This document shows, in pieces, positions 7,915-16,489 of a stretch of DNA of 64,000 nucleotides; position 1 is the first letter of the stretch, and the number at the start of each line of letters is the position of its first letter. The notes beneath the pieces are model-generated. The model had not been told where the DNA came from and did not search any database. It saw nothing but the letters and a program-made list of their open reading frames with translations. The stretch is from positions 1 to 64,000 of the forward strand of contig JBFLYW010000001.1 of the NCBI GenBank assembly GCA_040756515.1. The letters are read 5' to 3'. The position numbers and the translations under genes are program-made. This DNA is from DSXH01 sp020724325 (lineage in GTDB: Bacteria; Bacteroidota; Ignavibacteria; Ignavibacteriales; Melioribacteraceae).

Positions 7915-8676
7915 ATGAAACAATGGTATGAAGAATTATTCGAGAATTATGCAATGAAATATGAAAAAGAAAGTTTTACAAAAGGTACAATTGGCGAATG
8001 TAATTTTATTGAAAAGGAAATAAACTATAAAAAGAATACTAAAATTCTGGATATTGGTTGCGGCACCGGACGCCATTCAATAGAATTAGCTAAAAGAGGT
8101 TATCAAGTAACAGGAGTAGATCTATCTGCTGCTCAATTGAAACGAGCAAAAGAACTGGCTGATAAAAGCAATTTGAAAATCGACTTCCAAATTCAGGATG
8201 CGCGGAAATTGACATTTAGCAACGAATTTGAACTCGTTATTATGCTTTGTGAAGGTGCGTTTCCTTTAATGGAAACCGATGAAATGAATTTCAGAATACT
8301 CAAGAACGCTACAAGGTCTCTAAAGAATAATGGTAAAATAATCTTTACAACATTAAACGGACTCTTTCCCCTATTCCATTCAATAACGGATTTTCACGCC
8401 AGCAATTTTGAAAAAGGAAATGCTACGTGTGAAAATAACTCATTCGACTTGATGACTTTCAGAGATTATAATATTACTAACTTTGTTGATGACTCTGGAA
8501 ATCAAAATTCGATAGTATGCAATGAAAGGTATTACGTTCCTTCTGAAATAACATGGCTTCTTAAATCCCTAAAATATAAAACGATTGAGATTTTCGGGGC
8601 TAAATTGGGTGCGTTTAGCAGATATGATAGATTAACCACGGAAGATTATGAAATGCTGGTGATTGCAAGTAAATAA
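7915..8676 (+). CDS. Class I SAM-dependent methyltransferase
   Basis: A 253-aa soluble methyltransferase. Motif I ILDIGCGTGRHSIELAKRGY lies at about residues 44-63 and binds S-adenosylmethionine. The acidic end of the next strand is VTGVDLS, and motif II-like FQIQDARKL follows near 96. The C-terminal half, with ERYYVPSEITWLLKSL and a closing EMLVIASK, matches small-molecule methyltransferases of the Methyltransf_25/UbiE-like kind. The substrate is not evident. AAGGA lies about 8 bases before the ATG. It is the last gene of the cassette-like block. Downstream all genes run on the other strand, and no right-hand core was seen. Confidence 0.82.
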   Translation: MKQWYEELFENYAMKYEKESFTKGTIGECNFIEKEINYKKNTKILDIGCGTGRHSIELAKRGYQVTGVDLSAAQLKRAKELADKSNLKIDFQIQDARKLTFSNEFELVIMLCEGAFPLMETDEMNFRILKNATRSLKNNGKIIFTTLNGLFPLFHSITDFHASNFEKGNATCENNSFDLMTFRDYNITNFVDDSGNQNSIVCNERYYVPSEITWLLKSLKYKTIEIFGAKLGAFSRYDRLTTEDYEMLVIASK

Positions 8677-8825
8677 CAAACAAATAATGAATTATATTTA
8701 TTAATGAAGATGAGCTAGTAGAGGATCTACTTTGTCAACTTCTTGTTAGTATGCAGATTAGCTTCAATGATAGCTTTGAGAGATAGAGAGGATATAGCCA
8801 TTAACTACACATATACAACCCAGGT

Positions 8826-9206
8826 TCAATTGGAAGTTGCAAAGAGAATTGCTACGCAGGTTACATAATTTTCAGAATGGCTCATAGAAATTTTCAATTC
8901 CTTTCCCTGATTTAGAAAATCTTTCAGATTGCCGTAGAATTTTACACGCGGAAGTCCATTTATTTCATTATAGATTTCTACATCCTGCCAACTATAAACT
9001 TCCTTAGTATCGTTCGATAAAGCTTTATAAATTGCTTCTTTAGCTGCGAAGCGTGCTGCAAGATGCTGATATTTATTTTTCTTTTTTAAGCAATACTCCA
9101 ATTCTATTTCAGTGTAGATTTTATTTAAGAACCGTTCACCAAACCGATCTACGCTCTTTTTAATCCGGTTAATTTCGATGATGTCTATACCAATACCTAA
9201 TACCAT
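8826..9206 (-). CDS. acpS: Holo-[acyl-carrier-protein] synthase
   Basis: The 126-aa AcpS moves the 4'-phosphopantetheine arm from CoA to the serine of acyl carrier protein and so activates fatty-acid synthesis. The N-terminus MVLGIGIDIIEINRIK carries the Mg-binding Asp of the GIDI motif. The second signature RFAAKEAIYKAL lies at about residues 53-64. Length and motifs are normal for the family. It follows the gamma-glutamyltranspeptidase gene by 2 bases and is probably co-transcribed with it. Confidence 0.95.
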   Translation of the reverse strand: MVLGIGIDIIEINRIKKSVDRFGERFLNKIYTEIELEYCLKKKNKYQHLAARFAAKEAIYKALSNDTKEVYSWQDVEIYNEINGLPRVKFYGNLKDFLNQGKELKISMSHSENYVTCVAILFATSN

Positions 9207-9208
9207 CT

Positions 9209-10906
9209 CTAATAACCTATTGCCTTCCCGAATCCTCTAGGATCCGATGTTCCATAAAAAATGCTTTTTTGAGCGTCGATTAATATTCCTTCAATCCTTC
9301 CAAGAGATTTAACCTTTACTAGTCTGTGACCTTTTTCTACTAAACTATTTTCAACATCTTCACTGATATTGTTTTCTTCAAAAGTTATTTCATCGGGAAG
9401 CCACTGATGATGGATCCTTGGTGCATTAATTGCGTCATAAATATTCATATCAAAATCAATTACGTTCAAAATTACCTGAAGTACCTGGGTAATAATTGTA
9501 GAACCGCCAGGGGAACCGATAACCAAAAATGGTTTGTTATTTTCTAACACAATTGTAGGTGTCATCGAGCTTAACATCCTTTTCATAGGTTGAATGGAAT
9601 TTGCATAACTTCCAATCAATCCAAACTGGTTAGGTGCTCCTGGCTTTGAACTGAAATCGTCCATTTCATTATTAAGCAGGAAACCCAAACCTTCAACTAC
9701 AATCTTATTACCGTAGGCGCTGTTAATTGTATAGGTTGTGCTCACAACATTACCATATTTATCTGCAACAGAATAATGAGTTGTCTCCTCACTCTCGCGA
9801 TATTTTAGATTAGTAGCACTTATCATCTCAGATGGTAATGCCTTAGTTGTAATTAATTTAGCTAAATCATCTCCATATTTTTTTGAAGTTAGGAACTCTA
9901 CGGGAACGGGATAAAAATCTGCATCACCTAAATGTACTGATCGGTCGGCATAAACGCGCTTTAAAGTTTCTGCAAGCAAATGATAATATCTGCTGCTCCC
10001 CCATTCACATTTAGAAAAATTAAAATTTTCAAGAACATTCAGCGCCTGAATCAGGCAGATTCCACCAGATGAAGGAGGCGGTATCGATACAATTTTATAG
10101 CCCCGATATGTTCCAATAACAGGTTTACGTTCAACAGTCTTATATTCGGAAAAATCAGTTAATGAAAAGATTCCACCGTTTTTATTTGATTCAACTACAA
10201 ACTTTATGGCAATTTCATTTTTATAAAATCCATCAATTCCTTTATCTCGTATAATTTTAAGAGTATTGGCTAAATCTTTTTGAATAAGAAGATCACCCGC
10301 CTCAAATTCCTTTCCGTTATTCGTAAAAATCTTTTTAGAAGATTCATAATTTAAAAAGTCGTTGTAATAGAAGTTTATGGAATTAGCCATATCAAAAGAT
10401 AAAACAAAACCATTATCAGCAAGATCTATTGCCGGTTGAATAACATCCTTTAGAGGAAGAGAACCGTATTTATAAAGTGCAGTTAGTAAGCCATGAACAG
10501 TTCCGGGGACTCCGGCAGATTTCCATCCCCGCTGACTATTTTCAGGGACATAATTACCGGAGCTATCAAGAAACATTTTCTCGAACGCAGCAAGAGGTGC
10601 AGTTTCTCTGAAATCAAAAGTTGTATTTGTTCCGTCAGCAAAGTGGATTACCATAAATCCACCGCCTCCAATATTACCCGCTGAAGGATACGCTACAGCC
10701 AAAGCAAATCCTACTGCAACAGCTGCATCAACAGCATTTCCACCTTTACTTAATATTTTTACTCCAATATCAGAAGCAAGCGGACTGGCGCTTACAATCA
10801 TTCCATTCTTAGATTTTACAGGATTACCACTGGCTATCGCGATTATAGGAATAAAAAAAAATATTAAAACAGGAGCTATAAATTTAGAATAGGTTGATGT
10901 TAGCAT
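9209..10906 (-). CDS. ggt: Gamma-glutamyltranspeptidase
   Basis: A 565-aa periplasmic N-terminal nucleophile hydrolase that cleaves gamma-glutamyl bonds, such as in glutathione, and matures by self-cleavage into two subunits. A signal peptide covers residues 1-27 (ending AIASG). The nucleophile is the first Thr of the small subunit in ETTHYSVADKYGNVVSTTY, at about residue 378. The oxyanion and substrate motifs NNEMDDFS and GSPGGSTIITQ follow. The lid-like segment typical of E. coli Ggt is hard to judge. Its start overlaps the end of the upstream MCE-domain gene by 23 bases, which suggests translational coupling. The next Met would lose the signal peptide, so 10906 is kept. Confidence 0.93.
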   Translation of the reverse strand: MLTSTYSKFIAPVLIFFFIPIIAIASGNPVKSKNGMIVSASPLASDIGVKILSKGGNAVDAAVAVGFALAVAYPSAGNIGGGGFMVIHFADGTNTTFDFRETAPLAAFEKMFLDSSGNYVPENSQRGWKSAGVPGTVHGLLTALYKYGSLPLKDVIQPAIDLADNGFVLSFDMANSINFYYNDFLNYESSKKIFTNNGKEFEAGDLLIQKDLANTLKIIRDKGIDGFYKNEIAIKFVVESNKNGGIFSLTDFSEYKTVERKPVIGTYRGYKIVSIPPPSSGGICLIQALNVLENFNFSKCEWGSSRYYHLLAETLKRVYADRSVHLGDADFYPVPVEFLTSKKYGDDLAKLITTKALPSEMISATNLKYRESEETTHYSVADKYGNVVSTTYTINSAYGNKIVVEGLGFLLNNEMDDFSSKPGAPNQFGLIGSYANSIQPMKRMLSSMTPTIVLENNKPFLVIGSPGGSTIITQVLQVILNVIDFDMNIYDAINAPRIHHQWLPDEITFEENNISEDVENSLVEKGHRLVKVKSLGRIEGILIDAQKSIFYGTSDPRGFGKAIGY

Positions 10907-11798
10907 CTACTTTAATTCCCTCTTTTTTCAGTTGTTCTAACAATAGCTTAGTAAGGTCTTTTAACTGATTAAGAGATGATTTAAGGTCGTTAACAATTGC
11001 CGGATCATTAATTATTTTGCCCAGATTGTTCTGGTTATTGTTTGTCTGATCAATAAAATTGTTTACTCTTGAAATGAGTGATTTAGATTCTTCTAATGTA
11101 TGATGTAATGTAGATAGAGTACGACTAATAGAATCCTTATTCGTAGAGATGAATTCATTTACAGTTTTAGTAAGATTGACTCCGCTATTAAGCAGATCAT
11201 TTAATTCAGTACGGTTAGCAAGAATCAATTTATTCAAATTTTCAGTCAACTGAGTAAGATTAGCTAGCGAAGCACGTAAATCTTTATTGAACTGCTGATC
11301 TGATAGCGTATTATTAAGCTGTGACAAAGTGAACTTTACTTCCTTAATCACAGCAACGAGGTCAGTTTCAACCGAACCGAACAATGCCATAGCAGTTGAA
11401 ATATCACCAAGGAACTGTCCTTGCTGAAGGGTTGAAAAATTGAGTTGATTAGAACTATTGCCTGGATTAATTTCAATCTTTTTACCACCCATTAGATCAA
11501 GCATCATTACATAAAACTTAGCATCATCTTTAATGTTAACATCGGGGTCCAGGTTAACAACAACCAAAACAGAATTGTTGTTGATAAAGATATCTTTAAC
11601 GTAACCTTTACGGACACCGTTAATTGTAACCGGGTCGCCTTTTTCGAGTCCAGCCACAGATGAAAATTCAATTTTAATTTCTTTTCTATTTGAGTTAACG
11701 GTTATATTTTTTGCCCAGCTGAAGACCCAGAGCACAATTAACAATGCAACTATAACAGTAATACCTACGCGTATTTCAGTTTTTCGTTGGTCTTTCAT
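10884..11798 (-). CDS. MCE/MlaD-domain lipid-transport protein
   Basis: A 304-aa membrane-anchored protein. One N-terminal transmembrane helix (about residues 10-28) precedes an MCE domain (EIKIEFSSVAGLEKGDPVTI and NGVRKGYVKDI near residues 41-71, DAKFYVMMLDLMGGKKIEI near 97). A long helical, partly coiled-coil tail (130-300) follows. MCE proteins form hexameric channels that carry phospholipids between the two membranes. The partner permease and ATPase (MlaE/MlaF) are not in the window. Its last codons overlap ggt, and the small gene upstream ends 1 base before it. Confidence 0.88.
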   Translation of the reverse strand: MKDQRKTEIRVGITVIVALLIVLWVFSWAKNITVNSNRKEIKIEFSSVAGLEKGDPVTINGVRKGYVKDIFINNNSVLVVVNLDPDVNIKDDAKFYVMMLDLMGGKKIEINPGNSSNQLNFSTLQQGQFLGDISTAMALFGSVETDLVAVIKEVKFTLSQLNNTLSDQQFNKDLRASLANLTQLTENLNKLILANRTELNDLLNSGVNLTKTVNEFISTNKDSISRTLSTLHHTLEESKSLISRVNNFIDQTNNNQNNLGKIINDPAIVNDLKSSLNQLKDLTKLLLEQLKKEGIKVDANINLF

Positions 11799-11799
11799 T

Positions 11800-12147
11800 T
11801 TACTTAACCATATTTTTTAGTGCTGTGAACTCAAGCGAATCGATCTTCCCGTCAATAATAAATACCTTTGTCTGATCCATAAACTCCCCAAATTTATTCA
11901 TTGCGTCATCAAAATTTTTCTGTTTTAAAAGAGATATGTTTTTCTGTAATAGCAATTTCAATGAATCCTGATAAACTGATTTATCGAGCAAATTAATTTT
12001 CTCTTCAATTTCATTAAAAGCAACATTCATTATCTTTTCTTTGCCTGATTCCTTAATAACCGGCCAGTATTTACGGTAAAGAAAAAACCCTATTGCAATA
12101 ATTATTGTGAATAATGCAATTACAGTTAGAAAGCAGCCTTTCTTCAT
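11800..12147 (-). CDS. Small membrane-anchored hypothetical protein
   Basis: A 115-aa protein not assigned to a family. It has an N-terminal transmembrane helix (about residues 5-24, FLTVIALFTIIIAIGFFLY) and a charged helical remainder (LLLQKNISLLKQKNFDDAMN, MDQTKVFIIDGKID) that should face the periplasm. It sits 1 base before the MCE gene and 1 base after the CNNM-type gene, so it is an operon member. A role in the same envelope function is an inference from position only. Confidence 0.7.
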   Translation of the reverse strand: MKKGCFLTVIALFTIIIAIGFFLYRKYWPVIKESGKEKIMNVAFNEIEEKINLLDKSVYQDSLKLLLQKNISLLKQKNFDDAMNKFGEFMDQTKVFIIDGKIDSLEFTALKNMVK

Positions 12148-12148
12148 T

Positions 12149-13447
12149 TCAGTTAGATGTACCTTGTAATTTTTCTATAAGAACTTTATTTATTCTTTTA
12201 TTTACAACTTCTTTAACGGTAAATTTATAGTTATTATAAGTAAAATGAAATCCTTGTTGTGGAATAATACCGCCTTGATTAAAAATGAATCCGCCAATAG
12301 TATCGTAGTCGTCATTTTCTGAAGAAAAATCCTGTTCAAGTAATTCATTTAGCTCATCAATAGTAACTTTGCCAAGAACCAAGTAAGTATTTTCATTCAG
12401 TTTATTAATCTGTTTTTCTTCTCTATCGAATTCATCTCTAATATCACCGACAATTTCCTCAATAATATCTTCAAGCGAAACAAGCCCGGCAGTTCCGCCA
12501 TATTCATCCACAACAATACCTAAATGCATTTTCTTTTCCTGGAATTCATGAAGCAGATCATTAATCATCTTTGTTTCAGGAACAAACATTGCATCGCGTG
12601 CAATCTTTTTAAGCGACAGAGTCTTTCTAAGTTCCTGGTTTCGCAGGTAAGGCAGCAGATCTTTGGCATAAATAATGCCTGTTATGTTATCGAGGTTATT
12701 TTCATAAAGCGGAATACGGCTATGACCAGAATCCGTTATAATTTTCATAAGATCATTAAAATCGGTTTCAACAGGTACGGCTACAATATCAACGCGTGGA
12801 GTCATTATTTCACGTGTAGTAACATTCTTGAAATCGACAATGCTTTGTATTATTTCACTTTCACCTTCTTCAAAAGTTCCTTTATCTGCTCTGAAGCCGG
12901 TAAGCTCGGTTATTTCCGTAGTTTCGGTTTTTTTAAATACCGCACTTCCTTTATCCGATTTAACTTTTCCAGTAAAAAATTTAAACAGATCGGTCACAAT
13001 TTTAGCAATAGGATAAAAAATAATACTAAACCAGTAGAGCGGAACAGCAGCCAAACGGGCAAATTGTACAGGAAATTTATTTGCCAAAAACTTCGGTGTA
13101 ACTTCACCAATGAACAGAATAATAATGGTTAACATAACAATTTGAATAAGCAGAACAACTTCTTTCGAAATATTAAAATAATCTGCAGCATCTAATGCAA
13201 TTAATACAGCTATAATAGACGCAGAAATGTTTACAATTGTATTTCCAAGAAGAATTGTAACGAGTAACCGCTTAGGATTTTCGAGCATGCTCTGAATATA
13301 ACTACCTACAATTCTGTTGGACTTTTTTAATTCTCTTAATTTTTTTTTATCCAGCGTAAACAAAGCAACTTCAGAGCCAGAAAAGAAGGCTGAAAGCAAT
13401 AATGATAGAATTAAAAGCAACAGCTTAAGGAGCCAACCGAAGTCCAA
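12149..13447 (-). CDS. CNNM/CBS/CorC_HlyC family membrane protein (GldE/HlyC type)
   Basis: A 432-aa membrane protein. The CNNM transmembrane domain covers about residues 1-190 (SALFSGSEVALFTLDKKKL is the typical first-helix signature). A CBS pair follows (REIMTPRVDIVAVPVETD near 215, IIYAKDLLPYL near 260, GGTAGLVSLEDIIEEIVGDI near 330), and the CorC_HlyC domain is at the end (DDYDTIGGFIF). Members are linked to Mg/Co transport; in Bacteroidota the relative GldE is tied to gliding and type IX secretion. It starts the run CNNM - small protein - MCE - ggt - acpS. Confidence 0.9.
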   Translation of the reverse strand: MDFGWLLKLLLLILSLLLSAFFSGSEVALFTLDKKKLRELKKSNRIVGSYIQSMLENPKRLLVTILLGNTIVNISASIIAVLIALDAADYFNISKEVVLLIQIVMLTIIILFIGEVTPKFLANKFPVQFARLAAVPLYWFSIIFYPIAKIVTDLFKFFTGKVKSDKGSAVFKKTETTEITELTGFRADKGTFEEGESEIIQSIVDFKNVTTREIMTPRVDIVAVPVETDFNDLMKIITDSGHSRIPLYENNLDNITGIIYAKDLLPYLRNQELRKTLSLKKIARDAMFVPETKMINDLLHEFQEKKMHLGIVVDEYGGTAGLVSLEDIIEEIVGDIRDEFDREEKQINKLNENTYLVLGKVTIDELNELLEQDFSSENDDYDTIGGFIFNQGGIIPQQGFHFTYNNYKFTVKEVVNKRINKVLIEKLQGTSN

Positions 13448-13476
13448 ATAATATTTACCCTATCTTGTTCAACAAA

Positions 13477-13902
13477 TTAGAATGGTAGGTCATCTACTTC
13501 ATTGGGATTTTCGACACCCGATTCATACGAAGGTTTCTCAATAGAAGAATCGCCTGTATTTTCACGACCTTCTAAAGGAATCAATTTTTCAGAAATAATT
13601 TCTGTTACATAGCGTTTAACGCCTTCCTTATCGGTATAATCCCTTTTAGATATCCTTCCCTCTACATATAATTTTTTACCCTTTTTTAGGGCATCTTTGT
13701 AAAAATCCCCGAGACTATAAGCAACTACATTATGCCACGTAGTTTCATTAATCCAATTTCCATCGCGCCCTTTGTAACCCCTGGAAGTTGCAATTGAAAA
13801 TGTAGAGACAGAAGTATTATTAGTTGTAAACCGATGTTCTGCATCGTTACCGAGGTTTCCGATAAGCATAACCTTATTTAATGAGAATGCCACGTTATTC
13901 AC
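13477..13902 (-). CDS. ssb: Single-stranded DNA-binding protein
   Basis: A 141-aa SSB. The OB fold shows NKVMLIGNLGNDAEHRFT at the start and TTWHNVVAYSLGDF and KGKKLYVEGRISKRDYTDKE in the middle. The flexible tail ends in the acidic tip DDLPF that recruits replication and repair proteins. It protects single strands during replication and repair. A spacer of 29 bases separates it from the CNNM gene downstream. Confidence 0.95.
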   Translation of the reverse strand: MNNVAFSLNKVMLIGNLGNDAEHRFTTNNTSVSTFSIATSRGYKGRDGNWINETTWHNVVAYSLGDFYKDALKKGKKLYVEGRISKRDYTDKEGVKRYVTEIISEKLIPLEGRENTGDSSIEKPSYESGVENPNEVDDLPF

Positions 13903-14050
13903 CTTTGATTGTTAATAATCTCCGATTAAAGATTATAATAATTCATTGAAATTGCAAACAAATTCTATATAATTGTTGATTTATTTTATCGCGCCAATAA
14001 AAAGTTACTATTTTATAATGTAATAGCCGCTGCAAGCCAATAAAATCTTT

Positions 14051-14521
14051 CTATTCAGTAATAATAAATGCATCTTTAAAGGAAATTACCTTCCATAATG
14101 CATTTCTAACCAACTCTGCTTCAGTTCTTTCTTTAAACGGAGGAATCTGTACTACATATAAATTGCTTTGCTGCTTATAGATAATACTCATCGGGAATGA
14201 AATTTTATCTTTATTATCCTTAACAAAACTATCTGCTCTTTCCTTTGAAGAAAATGCTCCAAGCTGAATAATATACTTTTCTAATTTCTTTTCCGCTCCA
14301 TTAATTAGTTGTCCTATGGATTTATCATTTTTTTGTATAGCGGAATCGATAATCAGTTCCGATTTAATTGACGAATAATTTATAAGCGAATCTGTAATTT
14401 CAACATCATCAAATAAATAATACTCGGGTTCACCTGTTCCCTTCTCATTTTGGGTTTCCACAGAAGATGAGCATCCAGTAATAAAAAGAGAAATAAATAT
14501 TAGAGAAATTATTTTTTTCAC
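14051..14521 (-). CDS. SPOR-domain lipoprotein
   Basis: A 156-aa envelope protein. MKKIISLIFISLFITGCSSS is a lipoprotein signal with the cysteine at residue 17. The C-terminal part (about residues 83-156) is a SPOR domain, opening with KKLEKYIIQLGAFSSKERA and continuing with SNLYVVQIPPFKERTEAELV. SPOR domains bind denuded glycan strands at septa, so a role in division or cell-wall turnover is likely. No signs of decay. Confidence 0.85.
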   Translation of the reverse strand: MKKIISLIFISLFITGCSSSVETQNEKGTGEPEYYLFDDVEITDSLINYSSIKSELIIDSAIQKNDKSIGQLINGAEKKLEKYIIQLGAFSSKERADSFVKDNKDKISFPMSIIYKQQSNLYVVQIPPFKERTEAELVRNALWKVISFKDAFIITE

Positions 14522-14583
14522 GATAATGTTGTAAAAATTTTACATCGCCTAAGATTAATTTAACGAAAATATTACTCATCTAT

Positions 14584-14622
14584 AAAAAAAAATCCCGCTC
14601 ACATTATTAAGGCAAGCGGGAT
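14584..14622 (-). terminator. Rho-independent terminator after the FadL-type porin gene
   Basis: On the minus strand the stem ATCCCGCT...AGCGGGAT with a 15-base loop is followed by a run of nine T. It lies about 20 bases after the stop codon of the porin gene. Confidence 0.85.
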
Positions 14623-14643
14623 AAAACTGATTATTTTAAACAA

Positions 14644-15915
14644 TTATAAACTTAGAGCAAGATTAAATCCGAACAGATTTGTAGAGTTTTCATATTTACC
14701 ATTGAACGGAATAGCTGAATCAGAAACATCATTAGTAAAGGAGATGTACTGATAAGCAGCATCAAATCTAATATTCTTAGTAAACTGATAACCGATACCA
14801 AGAGTAAACTCATTTCTGTTAGCACCCGGCAGAGAAGGGTCCATATATTTAGTTGGAATTGGGGAGCCATCATAAACATAACCCGCACGCAATGCAAGAT
14901 CTTTAATTAAATATTCAGCACCGAGTTTTAATCCAAATGAATTTTTCCACTGCTTTGGTGATAATAAATCTTTCCAGACTGCTGTATTTGTTTCAAAGTC
15001 GGCTTCTAATTGTTTATAACTTTCCCAGCCAACAAACATAAGGTCAGTATTAACAGTTAAATTATTCATTGGTTTAAGAGAAACACCAAATCTCATATCC
15101 CATGGCATTGTAAGTTTAGATTTACCTTTGCCGTTCGGGAAAAGATCCGAATGACCAACCGGGAATCCTGTTGGTTTAGCCGGCAATCCTGTAAAAGTTA
15201 AATCACCTGCAAAGTTTAAAGTTGCTTCACTTCTGAATGAAAAGCCGAATGAAACCTTATCAGTCGGTTTAAATAAGAAGCCAAGATTCCAGGCAAGAGC
15301 AGGATCGCCATCACCTTCAAGATTTATTTTAACGTTTGAAGCAGCAGGTAAATTTACACCAGGAGCTAAAGGAATAGGAGGAAGGTCAGTTACCTGTAGA
15401 AATTGAACATTAGAAGCTATATACGAAAAACCGCCGCCAACAGAAAAATATTCATTTACTTTATAAGCGATTGTAGGGGAAATATAAAAAGTCCTTAGTT
15501 CGGTTTTTACAGCAAGTCTTTTTCCTACCCATGTTTCAGGCCATTCAGAACCTAAACCGTATGGGTTATTTACACCTAGACCAATTGAAAGACCGTTATC
15601 CATTGTATAGGCAGCATAAAAATTAATTGGAGTAAAAGTTCTTTCAACAGTAGTAGTAGTTGTTGTTAAAGGCGCTGGACCGGTGAAATCAACTGAAGGC
15701 ATAATCATAGTAGTGCCCATTACTAAATTAAAACCTTTAAAATTGGAGAGCCCGGCTGGATTGAAATAGATGGCTGATGCATCGGGAACCATACCAACAA
15801 AAGCACTACCCATTCCCATTGCTCTGGCGTTCTGAGTTCCTGTTTGGAAACCGCCAGCATAAATACTAGTAGAAAAAAGAACTACGATTACAAATAATTG
15901 TAATAGTTTCTTCAC
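14644..15915 (-). CDS. OmpP1/FadL/TodX-family outer-membrane transport protein
   Basis: A 423-aa beta-barrel. The signal peptide (residues 1-20, ending IYAGG) is followed by the family N-terminus FQTGTQNARAMGMGSAFVGM with DASAIYFNPAGLS, the FadL hatch region. Later strands alternate polar and apolar residues, and the protein ends in an aromatic/hydrophobic strand (NLFGFNLALSL). FadL homologues pass long-chain fatty acids or other hydrophobic compounds through the outer membrane. It has its own terminator, and a cluster of T/G upstream of the start may hold the promoter. Confidence 0.92.
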   Translation of the reverse strand: MKKLLQLFVIVVLFSTSIYAGGFQTGTQNARAMGMGSAFVGMVPDASAIYFNPAGLSNFKGFNLVMGTTMIMPSVDFTGPAPLTTTTTTVERTFTPINFYAAYTMDNGLSIGLGVNNPYGLGSEWPETWVGKRLAVKTELRTFYISPTIAYKVNEYFSVGGGFSYIASNVQFLQVTDLPPIPLAPGVNLPAASNVKINLEGDGDPALAWNLGFLFKPTDKVSFGFSFRSEATLNFAGDLTFTGLPAKPTGFPVGHSDLFPNGKGKSKLTMPWDMRFGVSLKPMNNLTVNTDLMFVGWESYKQLEADFETNTAVWKDLLSPKQWKNSFGLKLGAEYLIKDLALRAGYVYDGSPIPTKYMDPSLPGANRNEFTLGIGYQFTKNIRFDAAYQYISFTNDVSDSAIPFNGKYENSTNLFGFNLALSL

Positions 15916-15988
15916 ACAACCTCCTCATATTGTTTAGAAAAGTTGCAGAAAATATAGCTAATTGTTAGTAAAAAGCAAATAAGATTTA

Positions 15989-16489
15989 TTATTCGATTGT
16001 AAGGATAATTGAATTTTTTTCTACAGAATTACCTTCGGCTACATTTATAGATGTGATCGTTCCCTGGGAAGTTGACCGGAGTTCGTTTTCCATTTTCATT
16101 GCTTCAAGGATAATAAGCGGTTCCCCAATTTTTACATAATCCCCTTTTTGCTTTTTAATTTTTAAGACGAGTCCGGGCATCGGAGCTTTAAATTCAGATT
16201 TATGCGACTCTTTGAGTTTATTGCTCATCAATTCTGCAGCAATTTCTTGCAGACGGGTTCTTACAGTAGATTCGAAATACCATCCTTCAAGTAATAATCC
16301 ATAGTTACCATTATCAAGTATGTTACATACAACCTCATACGGTTTTTCATTTATTTTAAGAAGATAAGCATAATTATTGATCTTGGATAATTCAGCTTCT
16401 ACTTTTCTGCCATTGATTTCAACGAAACCGTCTTTTAGAATTTTTACCGAATGCTTATTATTATTTAACGATACAACAAATTCATTCAT
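15989..16489 (-). CDS. Biotin carboxyl carrier protein of an acyl-CoA/acetyl-CoA carboxylase
   Basis: A 166-aa protein carrying the biotinyl domain at the C-terminus (about residues 95-166): FKAPMPGLVLKIKKQKGDYV, then the biotinylated lysine in EAMKMENEL at about 130-138. The N-terminal 90 residues form the small beta domain found before biotinyl domains in propionyl-CoA/acyl-CoA carboxylase alpha chains. It overlaps the biotin carboxylase gene by 8 bases. The two together equal the alpha chain of an acyl-CoA carboxylase; the carboxyltransferase is elsewhere. Confidence 0.9.
   Translation of the reverse strand: MNEFVVSLNNNKHSVKILKDGFVEINGRKVEAELSKINNYAYLLKINEKPYEVVCNILDNGNYGLLLEGWYFESTVRTRLQEIAAELMSNKLKESHKSEFKAPMPGLVLKIKKQKGDYVKIGEPLIILEAMKMENELRSTSQGTITSINVAEGNSVEKNSIILTIE

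Noticed and set aside
12524..13132. 202-codon plus-strand frame
   Set aside because: It is antisense to the CNNM/CBS protein gene, whose domains are clear; the frame is rich in Phe, Asn and Lys and has no recognisable motif.
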